Shown here: positions 25,019-37,900 of the stretch, in pieces
How positions within the stretch are numbered: position 1 is the stretch's first letter
Layout: every line of letters starts with the position of its first letter
Assembly (NCBI GenBank): GCA_963921425.1
Contig: OY992834.1
Location: 6,138,001-6,202,000 of the forward strand
DNA from: Dryas octopetala
Lineage: Eukaryota > Streptophyta > Magnoliopsida > Rosales > Rosaceae
Length of the DNA: 64,000 bases
Direction: 5' to 3'
Program-made: the position numbers and the translations under genes
The notes under the pieces: generated by a model
Told to the model about the DNA's origin: nothing
Seen by the model: only the letters and a program-made list of their open reading frames with translations
Database searches by the model: none

Positions 25019-28000
25019 ATGTCGTCTGGTCCCTGCAACGCAATGCTACTGGTAGGTCGAAAAATCAGCAATCTCTGGTGGCTCCGTCGTCCAAAACTCG
25101 GCTTCTCCCATACTCCAACTCCAAGCATCAAGCTCAGCTTCCATTCCTTGTACCAAACAAAGGTATCCAAGCAACCAAACAGAGGATTCTGCAACACAGA
25201 AACATTTCAGGAATTGGACGATTTCCTGCCGTGGTTGGAGCGCAAGTCCGGCTCCGAAATCTCCTCCGTGCTTTCGATTGGGAAATCCGAGCACGGAAGG
25301 TCGCTGTTTGCTTCCAAGAGCATAAGAGCTGGAGACTGCATACTGAAGGTTCCGTACAACGTGGTATGACAATACGGCACCGTCTAATTAATCAATAGTA
25401 TTAAGTATTAATTTATGATTAACAGTTTAGTTGTTTGATATTGCAGCAACTATCTCCGGATAATCTCGTTCCTGAATTGAAAGCTTTGTTAGGTGATGAT
25501 CAAGTTGGCGATGTTGCAAGGCTCGCCATTGTCGTTTTGTTTGAGCGGAAAATGGGTCATGTAAGATTACCATAATACTATTTCATCGTTTTCTTGTTTA
25601 TATTACTAATTTACTATGCATGTGTGGAAAGATTTACAGTGAAGCTTGAGGTTTTTGTTGTTGTAGGACTCTGAATGGGCTCCTTACATCAGCTGTCTTC
25701 CTCGTGCCGAGGAGATGCATAGCACAGTGAGTTTTATTTGTGTGGTTGTACACATTTCTTGAATGGCAACAATCTGCATTATTTTTTATATGGCTGTAGT
25801 TTGTATATTCCTAGATATTTTGGAGCGAAGCCGAGTTGGAGATGATTCGTCAAAGCTCTGTATATCAGGAAACTATTAATCAAAGATCTCGAATGGAAAA
25901 AGAATTTTCGGCACTTGGGACAGTAAGTACTTAACTGTTTAATTCTTTGGCTAATTGTTAACCGATCATATAAGAGTAGACAATGTCGCATACTTTTACT
26001 CAAAGTTTGGAGTAATGGGTCATCTCTTCAACTTAATGTTTTTTCAAATGTAATAAAGTCAATGCTTACTCAAGAATCAAGATATAACGTGATTTTTAAT
26101 CACTTCTTAGTTATCGCCTTGCAGATTATGATTAGTGTTAAGATATATTATGATTTCAGGTTCTAGAGCACTTCCCTGAAACATTCAAAAGTATTACTTA
26201 TAAGGATTTCATCCATGCATTTGCTTTAGGTAAGCTACTACATTTTTAAAGCATTTACATGTCCTAATCTGTCAGAATTATTTGCTCCAGTTGTACTTGG
26301 TTCCAATTTTTTAATAAAAAGAGTGAGTATGTCAGCATGGTGGGATATGCATATGCTTTAGAACTAGGAGTGCTTCCCTGAGAATTTCAAAATTGCTTCT
26401 ACTCACATATGCTTTAGGTGAACTATTCACCCATGTTATCTCCTTTGTCATTGTAATTAGGACCAATCTTATTTTTTCTAGTTATTTCTCTATTTACTTG
26501 TATATCTATTCCTTTTGACTTTAGATGACTTGCTGGAAATGATTATTACTAATCTAGATACTATTAGTTGCGATAATTACACCTTTTAAAGTTCTGTACA
26601 AGTTATTCTAACTAGTTCACTATGTATTTGACAGTTACTTCTCGAGCATGGGGAAGCACAAAGGGCTATTCCCTGGTAACATGTTTATAAAAGTTCCATT
26701 TGAATTTTTCCTACTGACCCTTATACTTATATAATTGTTGGGATTATTAAAATATTCTATAGATTCCATTTGCAGATTTTTTGAATCATGACGGGACAGT
26801 AGAATCAGTTGTGTTGAGTGATGAAGAAAAGCATTTCTCAGAGGTACTCTCTATTTCTCTCTCTCTCAATTTTATTTTATATTTCAATTCAACTATATTT
26901 CTTTTGTTTAGTTATTGAGATGATAAGTTGTGGCACGACGAGATCATTTTTCATATGCTAGTTGTTTCTGCTGGTACCAAAGGACTAAATCCCATTTAAA
27001 ATTTATACATATCAGGTATAATTGAAAATAGATTTTCTTGAGTTTTTATTCCTCTAATTTATCTTTGCAGGTTATTGCTGATCGTAATTATGCTCCTGGT
27101 GAACAGGTTAGGTGCTACTTAACTGGGGTGGCTTGTTTTTTTCCCTAAAGAATTACATGTACCCTTTGGAGATTCTTTATTGTCTTTTGTTTCAAATATC
27201 TGTATTAGGTAGTGATAAGATATGGAAAATTTTCAAATGCTACCCTGCTTTTGGACTTTGGGTTTACACTTCCATACAATATTCATGACCAGGTCAGTCT
27301 TGGTTTTCAATTTGAATAATCACATCAGATACTTTGTTACAATGGGATGATATTTCTTTATCTTAATTCATGCTTCTTACAAGTTCTATTTTATTGTTGA
27401 CATTGAGTACGAGTTTCTTTGGTATCATAACTATTCTCTCTTTGAGTAGTTACTGCTCTGTTATTGTTTTCAGAAAAAACATATTATTGCACTTGCAAAA
27501 GAACCTCTTTAATAAGTTGGATTTCTTTCATGGGAGCATATTTATTGCAATCCAGGAGTCTTGAGTTTGAGAGTTATGACACGGTCAGATTTTACAAACT
27601 TATATTCTTTTGCACGTTCCTTAGAGGTGTTTATCACAGATTGTTTAGAAAATATTGTGAAGAGAATATTCATGTGGTCCAAAATTTTTGCAGTTAATTA
27701 TTTCCCTAATTTTCTGGTAAAACCTTTTAAGTAGATGACCAAGTACATCTGGTCGAGCTTCACTTTTACATTAACAATATCTAGGTGATTCATATTTCCA
27801 TTTTTATGTGAAGAAGTTCCCTTGAGAGACTTAGACTTCATTGTTGATGGATTTTGCATCAGTCTTGGTAATCTTTTTGCTCAATAAGTTTGTCTGTGTC
27901 TAAAGTTGCCTAATTATTCTGTTACCTGATGTTAAATTACTAAAATATTGTATACATGTCCTACATCATTACTAGCCAGATGTTTTATACTTGTAATCTG

Positions 28001-29383
28001 TAACTGTATATTTAGGGATGACTAAGGCTCCATTTTCAGGTCCAGATCCAGGGCAATATACCTCACCATGATCTCCTTCGTGAAATGAAATTGGAACTTT
28101 TGAAGAGACATCACAGAGCAATCAGCAATGATGTCAATGGTTTCAACTCTTCGATGGATTCTTTCATAATCAAGTTGGTAGTGATGCGTGGCTCTTATCT
28201 TTTTTTCGTTCTTGTTCCTTTATCCAAGTACTAGGCATACATGGTGGCCTTTATCCCTTGCGAATGGTGGTACTTTGTGAAGTCATCAAATATTTGGTTT
28301 CTTTTGTTCCATTTCAAATACTTTATTTTGCTTCAATTTTTGTGTTTATATATAGTGTACTTGCTCACTTAAAACACTACTGGCCAAGGTTTTGTGAACT
28401 TAAGTAATTATTGTTAGTTGCTCTGTGGCATGATGATTTGGTTTCTTGTGATCAAAATCTATTTCTGATTGTAATAATCCCATTACCACATAGGGAAGTT
28501 AGGCCTGGTAGTGGAAAAGGGAAAGGAATTCCTCAATCACTTCGTGCATTTGCTCGTATTCTATGTTGCACCTCTCTTCAAGGTGCGTTTCGTGTTACCT
28601 TATTTTCATGTATTGTTTAATTGCTTCCGACCTCATTTTACTTTTTGCTTTATGACCGCATCTGCAAATACTTTTGTTGATTGTTTCTTAATATCCAGAA
28701 CTTAGTGACCTTGCCAAGGAAGCTGCACAACATGATGGTCGATTGGCTCGGCATCCTTTAACGAACATCAGCAGAGAGATTGAAGCACATCAGATGTTGA
28801 TATCAAAATTAACCCAATTAGCTGAGGATTATGATGCATCTATTAAGGTGAGCATGCTAAGTTTTCACCCCTTTCTTTTTCTGATTTGTTTACAGAAGTT
28901 GCCTAAGCTAAGTTCAGCATGAGTTCATTATGTTATTTTATAATGTATTATTTTCATGGGACAAAAGACCAATTACAATTCATTCTTACATTACTATATT
29001 TCCAGCAGAGGCATATGACTATATATTGAATATCAGTTGGCATATTGTAACACATTTCTTCATCTTGTTAGAAATATTGATGACTGGAAGCTGTAGGCAC
29101 TTAGGCAGCAGTAATAATATATGAAGAGGGTGGAACTTTTTATGCCCATCTTCGGTTTACATATGTGCATCTCGCTACACATGTAATAATTTGTTTTTCT
29201 GCTTCTTGAGTGTGCGCATAGTCTTTGGGGACTGGAAGTTCTCGCGTTATGTGCAAAAAACTTTCTCTACGGAGGCAAATGGCTCGGGATCTCCTTGATG
29301 GCGAGCTTCGTATCCTGAAATCTGCTTGTGCATGGCTAAAAGACTACTGTGCAACCCTGACTGCAACAGGTTGTCATTGGTGA
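25019..29383 (+). CDS. SET-domain protein lysine methyltransferase, Rubisco-LSMT type
   Basis: Thirteen exons: 25019-25363, 25447-25560, 25667-25726, 25815-25922, 26160-26229, 26635-26675, 26763-26843, 27071-27106, 27209-27292, 28040-28173, 28494-28582, 28699-28847, 29222-29383, giving 490 residues. Residues 1-60 are basic and Ser-rich without acidic clusters, suggesting an organelle transit peptide. The split SET domain runs from about 83 (HGRSLFASKSIRAGDCILKV) to about 305, with the hallmark NH motif in IPFADFLNHDG (N254, H255) and the catalytic-side RYGKFSNATLLLDFGF (Y290). A helical Rubisco-LSMT substrate-binding domain follows. Family members methylate lysine or histidine in non-histone proteins (Rubisco large subunit, aldolase, actin); the substrate here is unknown. 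It looks like the orthologue of Arabidopsis At3g55080, judged from memory. The donor at 28174 is GTTGGT; the better-looking GTAGTG four bases on would break the frame. Confidence 0.9.
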
Positions 29384-30692
29384 TGGAATTCGTTTTAACA
29401 AAACTACCGAGGATTCAAGAGGTGACACCGGAGGAGACTGTATTTGTTGGCAGTGCTACAAGTTGTGGATTCATGTGAAGCTTTATGTGAGAAAATCAGG
29501 ATATGTGGGGAGTACCTGAAATCAGGCTAACATAGAAGGGACGACCATCAAACTGGCTCTTACCACTCTGGAACCTGGGCATTTGGGATCTCGGTCACAA
29601 GTATAAAATGCAAATAATTTTGGATATCTCTGCGCATACCTTGGCAAGTATATGGTGTTATATAGTATATTGATAATATCATCAATATATTTCTTGATAT
29701 TTTTCCTTTTGGTAAATTTGGATTTCTCTGTGCTCATTGAACCCTTCTCATACTAACTTGGTCTGGTTTCATATATACTGTATAAAAAAAGGGGGTAGAC
29801 AGCCAAATTCACATAAAATTCATTTTCAGTATTGGGGCTCAAATTCGATATGGATAGTAAAGCAGAAAAAAATTCGATAAAGTCACAGTTTTTTATGAAA
29901 ATTTGTAGTATTTTTAATTTTTTAAGTTATGTTAAAAATTAGTGTCAAAATAAAATAGAAAAATAGCTATCATTGTAAACTAACTACAAATTAGTGTTAA
30001 CAATAAAAGAATTGAGAAATAAGAAAAAGCAAAATTACTACAATGATTAAAGTCTTGTTTGGAAATATATATAAAGAATTTATATAAAATCTAAATACTT
30101 CTTACATAGTAGGATTCTTTTTTTTTTAGTCCAAACAAAAAATACATTGATTGGGCAGTCCGCCTGCAAAAACATGGTGCCAAGTTAATTTAGTTTAATG
30201 AGCCGAGCGCTTGTCACCTTCACCGAGTACTTGGTACAACCCATCGAGCACTCGGCATGGTTACTGAGCACTCATCAAATTGTCATTGTGTGCTTGAAAA
30301 TTATTATTTTCAGACAATGACAATCATTGTTATTGTGCGACGCTATTTAAATTGCAAAAACATCTTATAAATTGTCATACACACAATTTGTTCATTAAAA
30401 AAAAAAAATCTCACCGAGTGTTTGTTGCAAAAAATACAAAACAAAATAAAGTGAGATTTGTTTGTACTAAGTGGACATATTCATCATTTAAATTTTTTAA
30501 GTGTGGGTATTTGAATTTGAGATTTTTTAAAAAAAGATTATTGGTTTTTTCGGAACGTCTACATCACTTTTTTTTTTTTTAACTAATTTATTTTCAACCT
30601 CAGCAGTCAGTGCTCAGAAGGGTGGGACTCGTAATTTAAAACAAACTGATGGGTTGTTATAAATACAGCTCTGCCTTTTAAATCTTATCCTG
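29384..30692. other. SET gene 3' UTR, intergenic DNA
   Basis: The first few hundred bases are the likely 3' untranslated region. The rest is AT-rich. At 30200-30275 a short imperfect repeat recurs (GAGCGCTTG, GAGTACTTGG, GAGCACTCGG, GAGCACTCAT) spaced by about 20-30 bp. No gene is supported. Confidence 0.5.
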
Positions 30693-30695
30693 GCC

Positions 30696-30786
30696 TATAA
30701 ATACAAAAGACAAAAACGAAGCCCCTACTCTTGGCGAAAGAAATCTAGGGTTCGGAACTGTGAGTCTTCGTCTTCCTCTTGCTCAG
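30696..30786 (+). promoter_or_regulatory. TATA box and first leader exon of the RS2Z gene
   Basis: TATAAATA at 30696-30703 is well placed for initiation near 30730. The leader exon ends at 30786 (GCTCAG before GTGCGC). An intron of about 700 bp separates it from the coding exon at 31489. Long leader introns are common in plant SR-protein genes and often raise expression. Confidence 0.6.
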
Positions 30787-31493
30787 GTGCGCCTCTCTCT
30801 ATCTGTCTCTGTTTATCTTCCGTTCATCAGCTACTAAAGTTTGGGCCTTTCTTCTTTGCCAATCATATTTATCTCCCATCAGTCTCAACTTTTAATTTTC
30901 CCGATTTCTCCTGCCAAATTGATGATTTCTAGGATCCAGAAAAAAAAAAAAGATCAAAGTTTTGCAATTTTTCATTTTGTGTGTAGTTGGGGTTGGTTCT
31001 GCTTGGATTGGCCATGGTGATACTTAGATATGTTTGAATTATGTATATAAAACATCTAGGTTGCCTTTGGGTATATAGAACTGAATTTGTTCTTTGTTTT
31101 TTGGTTAGTTTTATCTGGGACAACATATGCATTCTCTTGTATGAAAATCTCTGAAGTTTTCGTGGTGTAGTTTCAAATTTTGATATACTTTTCCTCATTT
31201 TATGTAAGCAAAACAAAGTATGTGTTTTTCTAAATTTTGTTTCCACCAAGAATAATCTGGAACATTGTTACGAAGCCAAACAACTTCTTACCATATCTTA
31301 TCTATTTTCTAACATAGATAGCTTCTTTATGTATATTTACCTCTGTGCATGGTATTAGATGCTTTTTTTTTTTTCTTAATTTCAATTTTAACATGACTTT
31401 TTGAATATGTTATTTGCATATGTATGCTTTTAGAAGTTTGAATAATGGGTATGATTCTGCTCAAGGACAACTCCCATTTGTTTTGCAGGTAAA

Positions 31494-32443
31494 ATGCCTC
31501 GACATGATGACCGCCATGGTGGTACACGGCTTTATGTTGGTCGCTTGTCTTCACGGACTAGATCACGTGAACTTGAAGACGTGTTCAGCAGATATGGAAG
31601 GTAATAGGAATGATTTATATCAGTTTTAGGAGATTTCTAGTGCTTTTGTGCAGGGTGAGATTTCAATCTGCATGAAAAAGGACTAGAGCTTACTTTGATT
31701 TTTTAGCATGATTCAAGCAAGGGGTTTATTTGAAGAGTTTCACCATTAAATAGAATATATGTGGCTCCGTCCTTTTGTTATTCCGTTACTGCTTGCCAAG
31801 TCCATACCTTTATTACATTCATGCAGAATTCCTTAGGACTCATTGGGACTTCTAATTGCATTAAATAATAAAAATAATTGAGGAAATCTGTTTGTGCGTA
31901 TAGTCATCTGTGTCTGTCTCTCTGCAATACATGATTAAAATGAAACATATATTTTTTGTTCCTATAACTGCTTAGGGTTTATGGCCTTCTACTTTATGTT
32001 GTGGATTATTGGTCAGTGGTGGTTGTCCAATTTTAAGAATAAGGTTAGGAGACAATGAAACCTTTGCCAAGCCATTCTTTGTGCTTGACATAAGTGTGCA
32101 ATTCTACTATCTTTGTGAGAACGTTTCACCCCTCCACGTGTCCCTTTGGTTTAACTTCAATGATCTTGTTGAAGGTTTCTTGGCTTTTGCCAAACCTGGA
32201 GGTCTTGGTGAGAGGTCCAATTGGTGGATTTGGCGAGTCTTTCTATAATATTATTGCGTTTTTTTATGGAAATGGCAACAATCTCAAAGTGGTGTTTAGT
32301 TCATCTGTGAGGGGCGAAGTATCATCCCTTTGATGCTTGTGTCATGATGGCCTTACTGTTTCTGGAACCCGTTTACGCAGAGTACGTGATGTGGATATGA
32401 AGCGCGACTTTGCCTTTGTTGTATGTTTTTCTATACCTTGATC

Positions 32444-32474
<31 letters not shown>

Positions 32475-33105
32475 CCCCCCCCCCCCTCTTCTCACACTTG
32501 CACACAGACACATGCACATGCATGTGCTCAGCAATTCTTTAATTGATAATTGTGGTTCATAATCTTTTTTTCTTTCATTGCGAATTTTATCCTCTTGTTC
32601 TTCATTCTGGATCTAAAAACAGGAATTTAGTGACCCCCGGGATGCTGATGATGCAAGATATAGCCTGAATGGCCGGGATGTTGATGGGAGCCGTTTAATT
32701 GTGGAATTTGCCAGGGGGGTATGTTTTATGGATTATATTATTTCAAGGCTAGTTTTAGCATTTTTGTTTCTCCCTTCCTCCCTCCCTTTCTCTTTCCCTC
32801 CATCTTTCATGCTCCCACACCTTGTTTCTCATATTGTAAGTTATCCCTTTAAATTTGGCAGCAAATTTTATTAATTAATTGATGGATGTCTGGCTTGCAT
32901 TCAGGCACCACGTGGTCCTGGTGGATCTCGTGAGTATCTTGGGAGAGGGCCTCCTCCTGGATCAGGACGCTGTTTCAATTGTGGACTTGATGGGCACTGG
33001 GCTCGAGATTGCAAAGCTGGGGACTGGAAGAATAAGTGTTATCGCTGTGGGGATCGAGGTCACATTGAAAGAAATTGTCAGAATAGTCCAAAGAAAACCA
33101 AGTTT

Positions 33106-33168
<63 letters not shown>

Positions 33169-33913
33169 CTTTTGACATTTTACAGATCTGGTTATTTACT
33201 TTGAAAAATACTTTTTGTGCAGACGTGGCCGGAGTCTCTCACGCTCACCAAGCCCAAGGCGAGGAAGAAGTCGAAGCCGTAGCTACAGCAGGGGTCGTAG
33301 TTACAGGTTTATCATAATCCCTATTCTCATGAGACTTATTACTGTTTGCCTTTTGACCTGTGCCTATTTTAGGGAAGTCATTTAAGTGAATCCTTTGTGG
33401 GAGTAGTGAATTTGCAAGATTTCATGGTACATTTGACCTAGGAATGTGGTTGTACTGGCCTGCATAATTCTTGTTCAAGACTCTGTTATAAACATTTTTC
33501 TCTTTTTAATGCGCAGTCAATCCAGATCACCTGTGAGGAGGGAAAGGAGTGTTGAGAGAAGATCAAGGAGTCCTCAGGACAGTCGGAGCCCTAAGCGCCG
33601 TAGAGCTTCTTCGCCTCCATCTAAGGGGAGGAAGCATGATCGAACACCTGAAGGGAAGAGCCCACAAGAGCGGGGCAGCCTCTCTCCACAGGATCGCAGA
33701 TCTGATTATAGTAGGAGTCCCAGGGGAAAGAGCAGAAGCCCTGCTGATGATGCTGAAGTGGACAACAATGGGGCTAGGAGGTATAGAAGCCCTGCTGAAG
33801 AAAATGGCCACAGCCGCAGCCGTAGCCCAAGCCCCATCCGTAAAGGCGACAGGAGCCCTGTTGAAGATGATGAAGATAACCATGGTTCTCCAAGAGGCAG
33901 TGAATCAGCTTAA
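31494..33913 (+). CDS. RS2Z33: Serine/arginine-rich splicing factor, RS2Z type (RRM plus two zinc knuckles)
   Basis: Six coding exons (31494-31600, 32381-32420, 32623-32718, 32905-33101, 33223-33306, 33517-33913) give 306 residues. An RRM covers about residues 11-81, with RNP2-like TRLYVGRL and RNP1-like RDFAFVEF. Two CCHC knuckles follow: C104-C107-H112-C117 and C126-C129-H134-C139. The tail is an RS domain ([20 protein letters not shown]) ending in an SP-rich acidic part. Two knuckles plus an RS/SP tail define the plant-only RS2Z subfamily (RS2Z32/RS2Z33); I cannot tell which of the two, so the symbol is nominal. These nuclear proteins bind pre-mRNA and promote splice-site choice. The 780-bp intron splitting the RRM (31601-32380) is in the place where RS2Z genes are known to be alternatively spliced, so autoregulated isoforms are likely. 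An intron of only 121 bp (33102-33222) is half filled by a CT microsatellite. Confidence 0.96.
32443..32486. repeat. (CT)n followed by poly-C in an RS2Z intron
   Basis: About 13 CT units, then ACTCC and a run of C, 22 bp after a donor site. Both are simple-sequence tracts prone to length change. Confidence 0.9.
33107..33164. repeat. (CT)n microsatellite just after an RS2Z donor site
   Basis: About 29 CT units beginning five bases into the 33102-33222 intron. The tract forms about half of the intron. Confidence 0.92.
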
Positions 33914-34903
33914 ATGCAGTTTGATTGATTACATGCTGGTTTTACTCAAACTTTAGTGTGACAATTTCTTGCTTTAATGGAGCCTTAATCTTCTTGTCTT
34001 AGTTTTGAATTTTCCAAATCTATTTTCAGATTAAGAATTGCTGTGACCAATTAATAGATGATTTATGAATGGGATCAGGCATTTTTCAGTGTGATTTATT
34101 TATTAGAATTTCTGATGCAATCGTGAACGCATATTAGTTTGTGGTTGATTGATCTGCGATCCAATTTGTGCATATGTATGCTGGGGTTGCCATTTCTACA
34201 TGATTGTTTTACCAACTACACCGTCTCTTGTTTTCCACTCCCCGTTTATATTTGAACCAAAAGCTGTGAAGAGCTACTTGCTAGGAACCGCAGGGAACGC
34301 CACACCCGATGTTAACATAAGATGTTCGCTTTTCCTGGTGCCATTATCCCTGTAGGGATTATAACTTCACAACCCTTGATCGAGTTGGTGAAAATTAATT
34401 CTCACAACTGATTAAATGCTCTTACAGTACGCTTCGTGAAAACTTCACCTCTCATGTATTCACAACCACAAAAGAAATTGGTGAAGTCATCAGTAGTACG
34501 TCCTGTTTAAATTTGAATATGGGAGGTGGAAGAGTGCAAGAGTATGAAGTTTGGATTGGAATGACTATAATTAAAATGATGGATACCAGACATCATGATC
34601 CTTTTCATTAGAACTTGGAAGATAATGTTGCTCCTAATTAAAATGTAATCAAATCCTGCTCATATATGTAGGAAATCTTCTCCCTCAACTCTATCAAATA
34701 GAATATGGATGGGATAAATTAGAGGCAGAACAGTTTTCACATAACAATCCCATCAAGGGAAGCCAAACGTTTCGAGTACTTGTGCCAAAAATGTTTCCAA
34801 CTGGAACATCGATCATTGGCATAAGCACATACATAGACAATGAATATACAAAGACATTATTTTCGGATTCTTAACAAAATAACAAGGCCTAGATGGCTAA
34901 ACT
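33914..34903. other. RS2Z 3' UTR and region between convergent genes
   Basis: The 3' UTR of RS2Z (plus) and of the CNGC gene (minus) meet here; the two genes are transcribed toward each other. Apart from short chance frames nothing else is supported. Confidence 0.5.
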
Positions 34904-37900
34904 CTACCACTGAGAATCCATTCCGAAATGCGACCCGAATTGAAGGAGTACACTCACCAAGTCCTCGACCGTGAGAACAAGGGCTTCGACATCATCGTCC
35001 GCTAAAACAGAATATTTTGATACGGGTAATTTGGCAGCACCGGAGAAGGGACGAGATACCAAATGTTCCAAATGTTCTAGTTCTTCTTCTCCGTAGCATT
35101 CTAGTGGACCACACGAACCTTTGTGGACACCATCCTTTATTTTGGATACACGTCCGTGCACGATGAACAGCAATTTCAATGGTTCCCCCATTTCAATTAT
35201 ATCTTCACCTGGACGGTATGTCTTGGGCTTAAGCTTCTCAGACATTGCTTTCAATACTTGTTCACCCATATTTTGAAGCCCTGACACCTTGGGTAGATAA
35301 ATGATTTAAGAAGAATAAAGAGAAAATTAGAAATCTAACATTAAGTAACATCATAGCATTATACTAGTTAATTTGGATATCAATGAGAATTAATGTTTAT
35401 TTTTCAAAGAATTAAAGTCTTGTTATATATGGTCAGGCTACTAAATAAATTATATGGGTTTAATTGGATGTGTCTTAAAGCTAATGCTTTCTTGATGGAG
35501 AAAGGACCTTACCCGCTTAAGCCTAGCCAACGGCGTACGTTTGTTGATATATGTTTGAAGATCGTCGGGAAGAATAGAGATGATATGATTCACATCACCA
35601 GGTCTGTCTTCTTTAAGTTCTTGTTCTACCGTCTGCATGATCTCCTCCTTCACAAAACTAGGGATGCCATTTTTGGATAACCAATCTTTAATCTCTAGTT
35701 CTTTCTTTTTCTTCTTCTTTTCCTTGCGGCTTTGGTTCTCTAAGCTTGCGATTTTCAACTGCATAGATGTTGTGGTTTTCAACTGCATATACATCTATTT
35801 CACAAGTAGGTTCAGTTCGTTAGTTCTAAAATCTACGAGGGTTGGGCTTTAAATGGAATAATGCATGGTTTAAAATAAAGGAAAATGAATTTCAACAAGG
35901 CTTAATTAGTTTAGTTTCAAAACAATTAAAGAATATCTAACAAAAGACTATGAAAATCATGAACCGAAGGGTTTGAAGATGTTGCAAGAGGACTAGAGTC
36001 CGAATCCCCCTTTCCTAGATAAAAAAGAAAGATGTTGATAAGGGACCACGACTTTAGTAGCTAGACATTTGATTCATTCACCTTTCTAAACGTAGAATAT
36101 AAAATCAGTGCATTATCAATTCTATAATGCACCAAATAAACGTATTAGTGGACAAAGTATGATCAAGCTGCTATGATCATGAACAATAGAAGATGAAAAC
36201 AAAGACTTTTACATTTCGATTTTTTAGTATTTCTAGTGATTAATTAGCAAGTAATAACGATTAATTTGTCTTCCCAAATTCAGAAATCAGCCAACATACA
36301 TAGATACTACTCAAATGAGAAAAAGAAATGTTGAGGAGGAGGAGCTCTAAGCTTAAGGGGAATATTTTATGTAAAAGACTCAGCACCAACCTGCAAATTT
36401 CCAATGAGATAACTAAATAGTAGCAAGCCAGTTATGGAAATTGAAACCACAAAGAGGTTTTCCCAAGTATCAATGCTGGGCTGGAGGTTTTGGCCAAAAG
36501 AACTGCAAAATGAAGCAATAGATATACAATATCTGAAGTTATTAATTTGATGTAGAAAATCTACAACTATTTCTTTATGTAATATCATCATGATATGGTT
36601 GAACAAATGCGCAATGACGTACGTTTCAAACTCAAGAGTGTTCAAAAAACTTAATTAGATAGCATGTTTATTGATGACTTTCTTTGGGCTGGTAATCAGA
36701 ATACAATTTTCTTATTTTTAGCAAACACTGTTGATCAGTGAAATTGTTTTGTTGATTTTTGTTTTTGACTTTTTAGTTAAAGCTCAATATGCAATATCAA
36801 AGGGTTCACATGTAGCGACAAAAAAAAGGGTTCACATGTACAAACCTTAGATTTCGGAGGCCCCACCAGAAACAGTTTGAAAACTTTTGAGGAAAATTTG
36901 TTGACCCCAATAAGCCAGACTGAAGGATATTAAGATATATACCAAAATCGAAGAGGGTTGCATTTGGTAAATTTATAGGGCATAAATCATTTATAAATGT
37001 GAGATTTCTAAAGGTACGATGATCATGACAATCAAATGTACTAGGTTCACATTCATTGTGATTTCGACAAGCATAGAGCCAACAAGTTGTAATTTGTTGA
37101 AAAGCAAAAAAATACCAAATGGCTCCGAGTACCTAAAAAATTAATAAATTAATTAATTATATTGAACTTTAAGAATATTTTGAAAAATATGACAATAAAT
37201 AAAATGCAACTTTACTTAATGGAGAAAATTAAATGATGTGTATTTTCATATAATATATGAAAGCTTAAAAATTTATTAAATGAATATTGTCCAAGAGTAA
37301 AAATAAGAGTTAATTATACTTACACTCATAAAGTTTATCGTCTTTTCATATATATTTTCTAGGGTTTCAAAAATTACACATACACTTTTTGAAGTTTCAA
37401 AACTGTTTCATATAACCTCCTAAAGTGAGACAAAAAATAATAAAAAAATATGTAAAAAAGCATGCTAAGGGATGAAATGACCTAATAAGATTACTCAAGG
37501 TGTAAGGTCCAACCTCAATAGAAATATACATTTTTTTGTTTATTTATTATTTTCTCTTGCAGGAAGTTTGAAACCTCAGTCCGTATGTGTAATTTTGAAA
37601 CTACATAGAGTATATGTAAAAAGATAATAAACTTTAGGGAGTATAAATGTAATTAACTCTTAAAAATAAATTATGATAAAAAATTGAAACTTACATGACT
37701 AGCGAAGATGTATAGAAAGAAATTGAGTAAACCTTTCACCCATACTCGAGTGTCAACCTTAGAAGTCTCTTCAAGTTTCTTGCTTTCCTTAGTAGTCTTT
37801 TTAAGTTCCTCGCATGATAGGTAAATACGAAGAAAACGTGGCACATATTGCAACATAACAAGAAAGTTCAAAACCTTCTTTGCAATCAAAGACCTTGACG

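Noticed and set aside
25046..25372. Minus-strand frames opposite SET exon 1
   Set aside because: Antisense shadows; the plus frame continues into SET-domain exons.
32009..32333. Two open frames in the RS2Z intron, considered as an extra gene
   Set aside because: They lie wholly within an intron and show no homology; at most they are alternative RS2Z exons.
33549..33956. 135-codon frame overlapping the RS2Z last exon
   Set aside because: Frame shadow of the RS domain; the true frame is fixed by the upstream exons and the SR/SP repeats.
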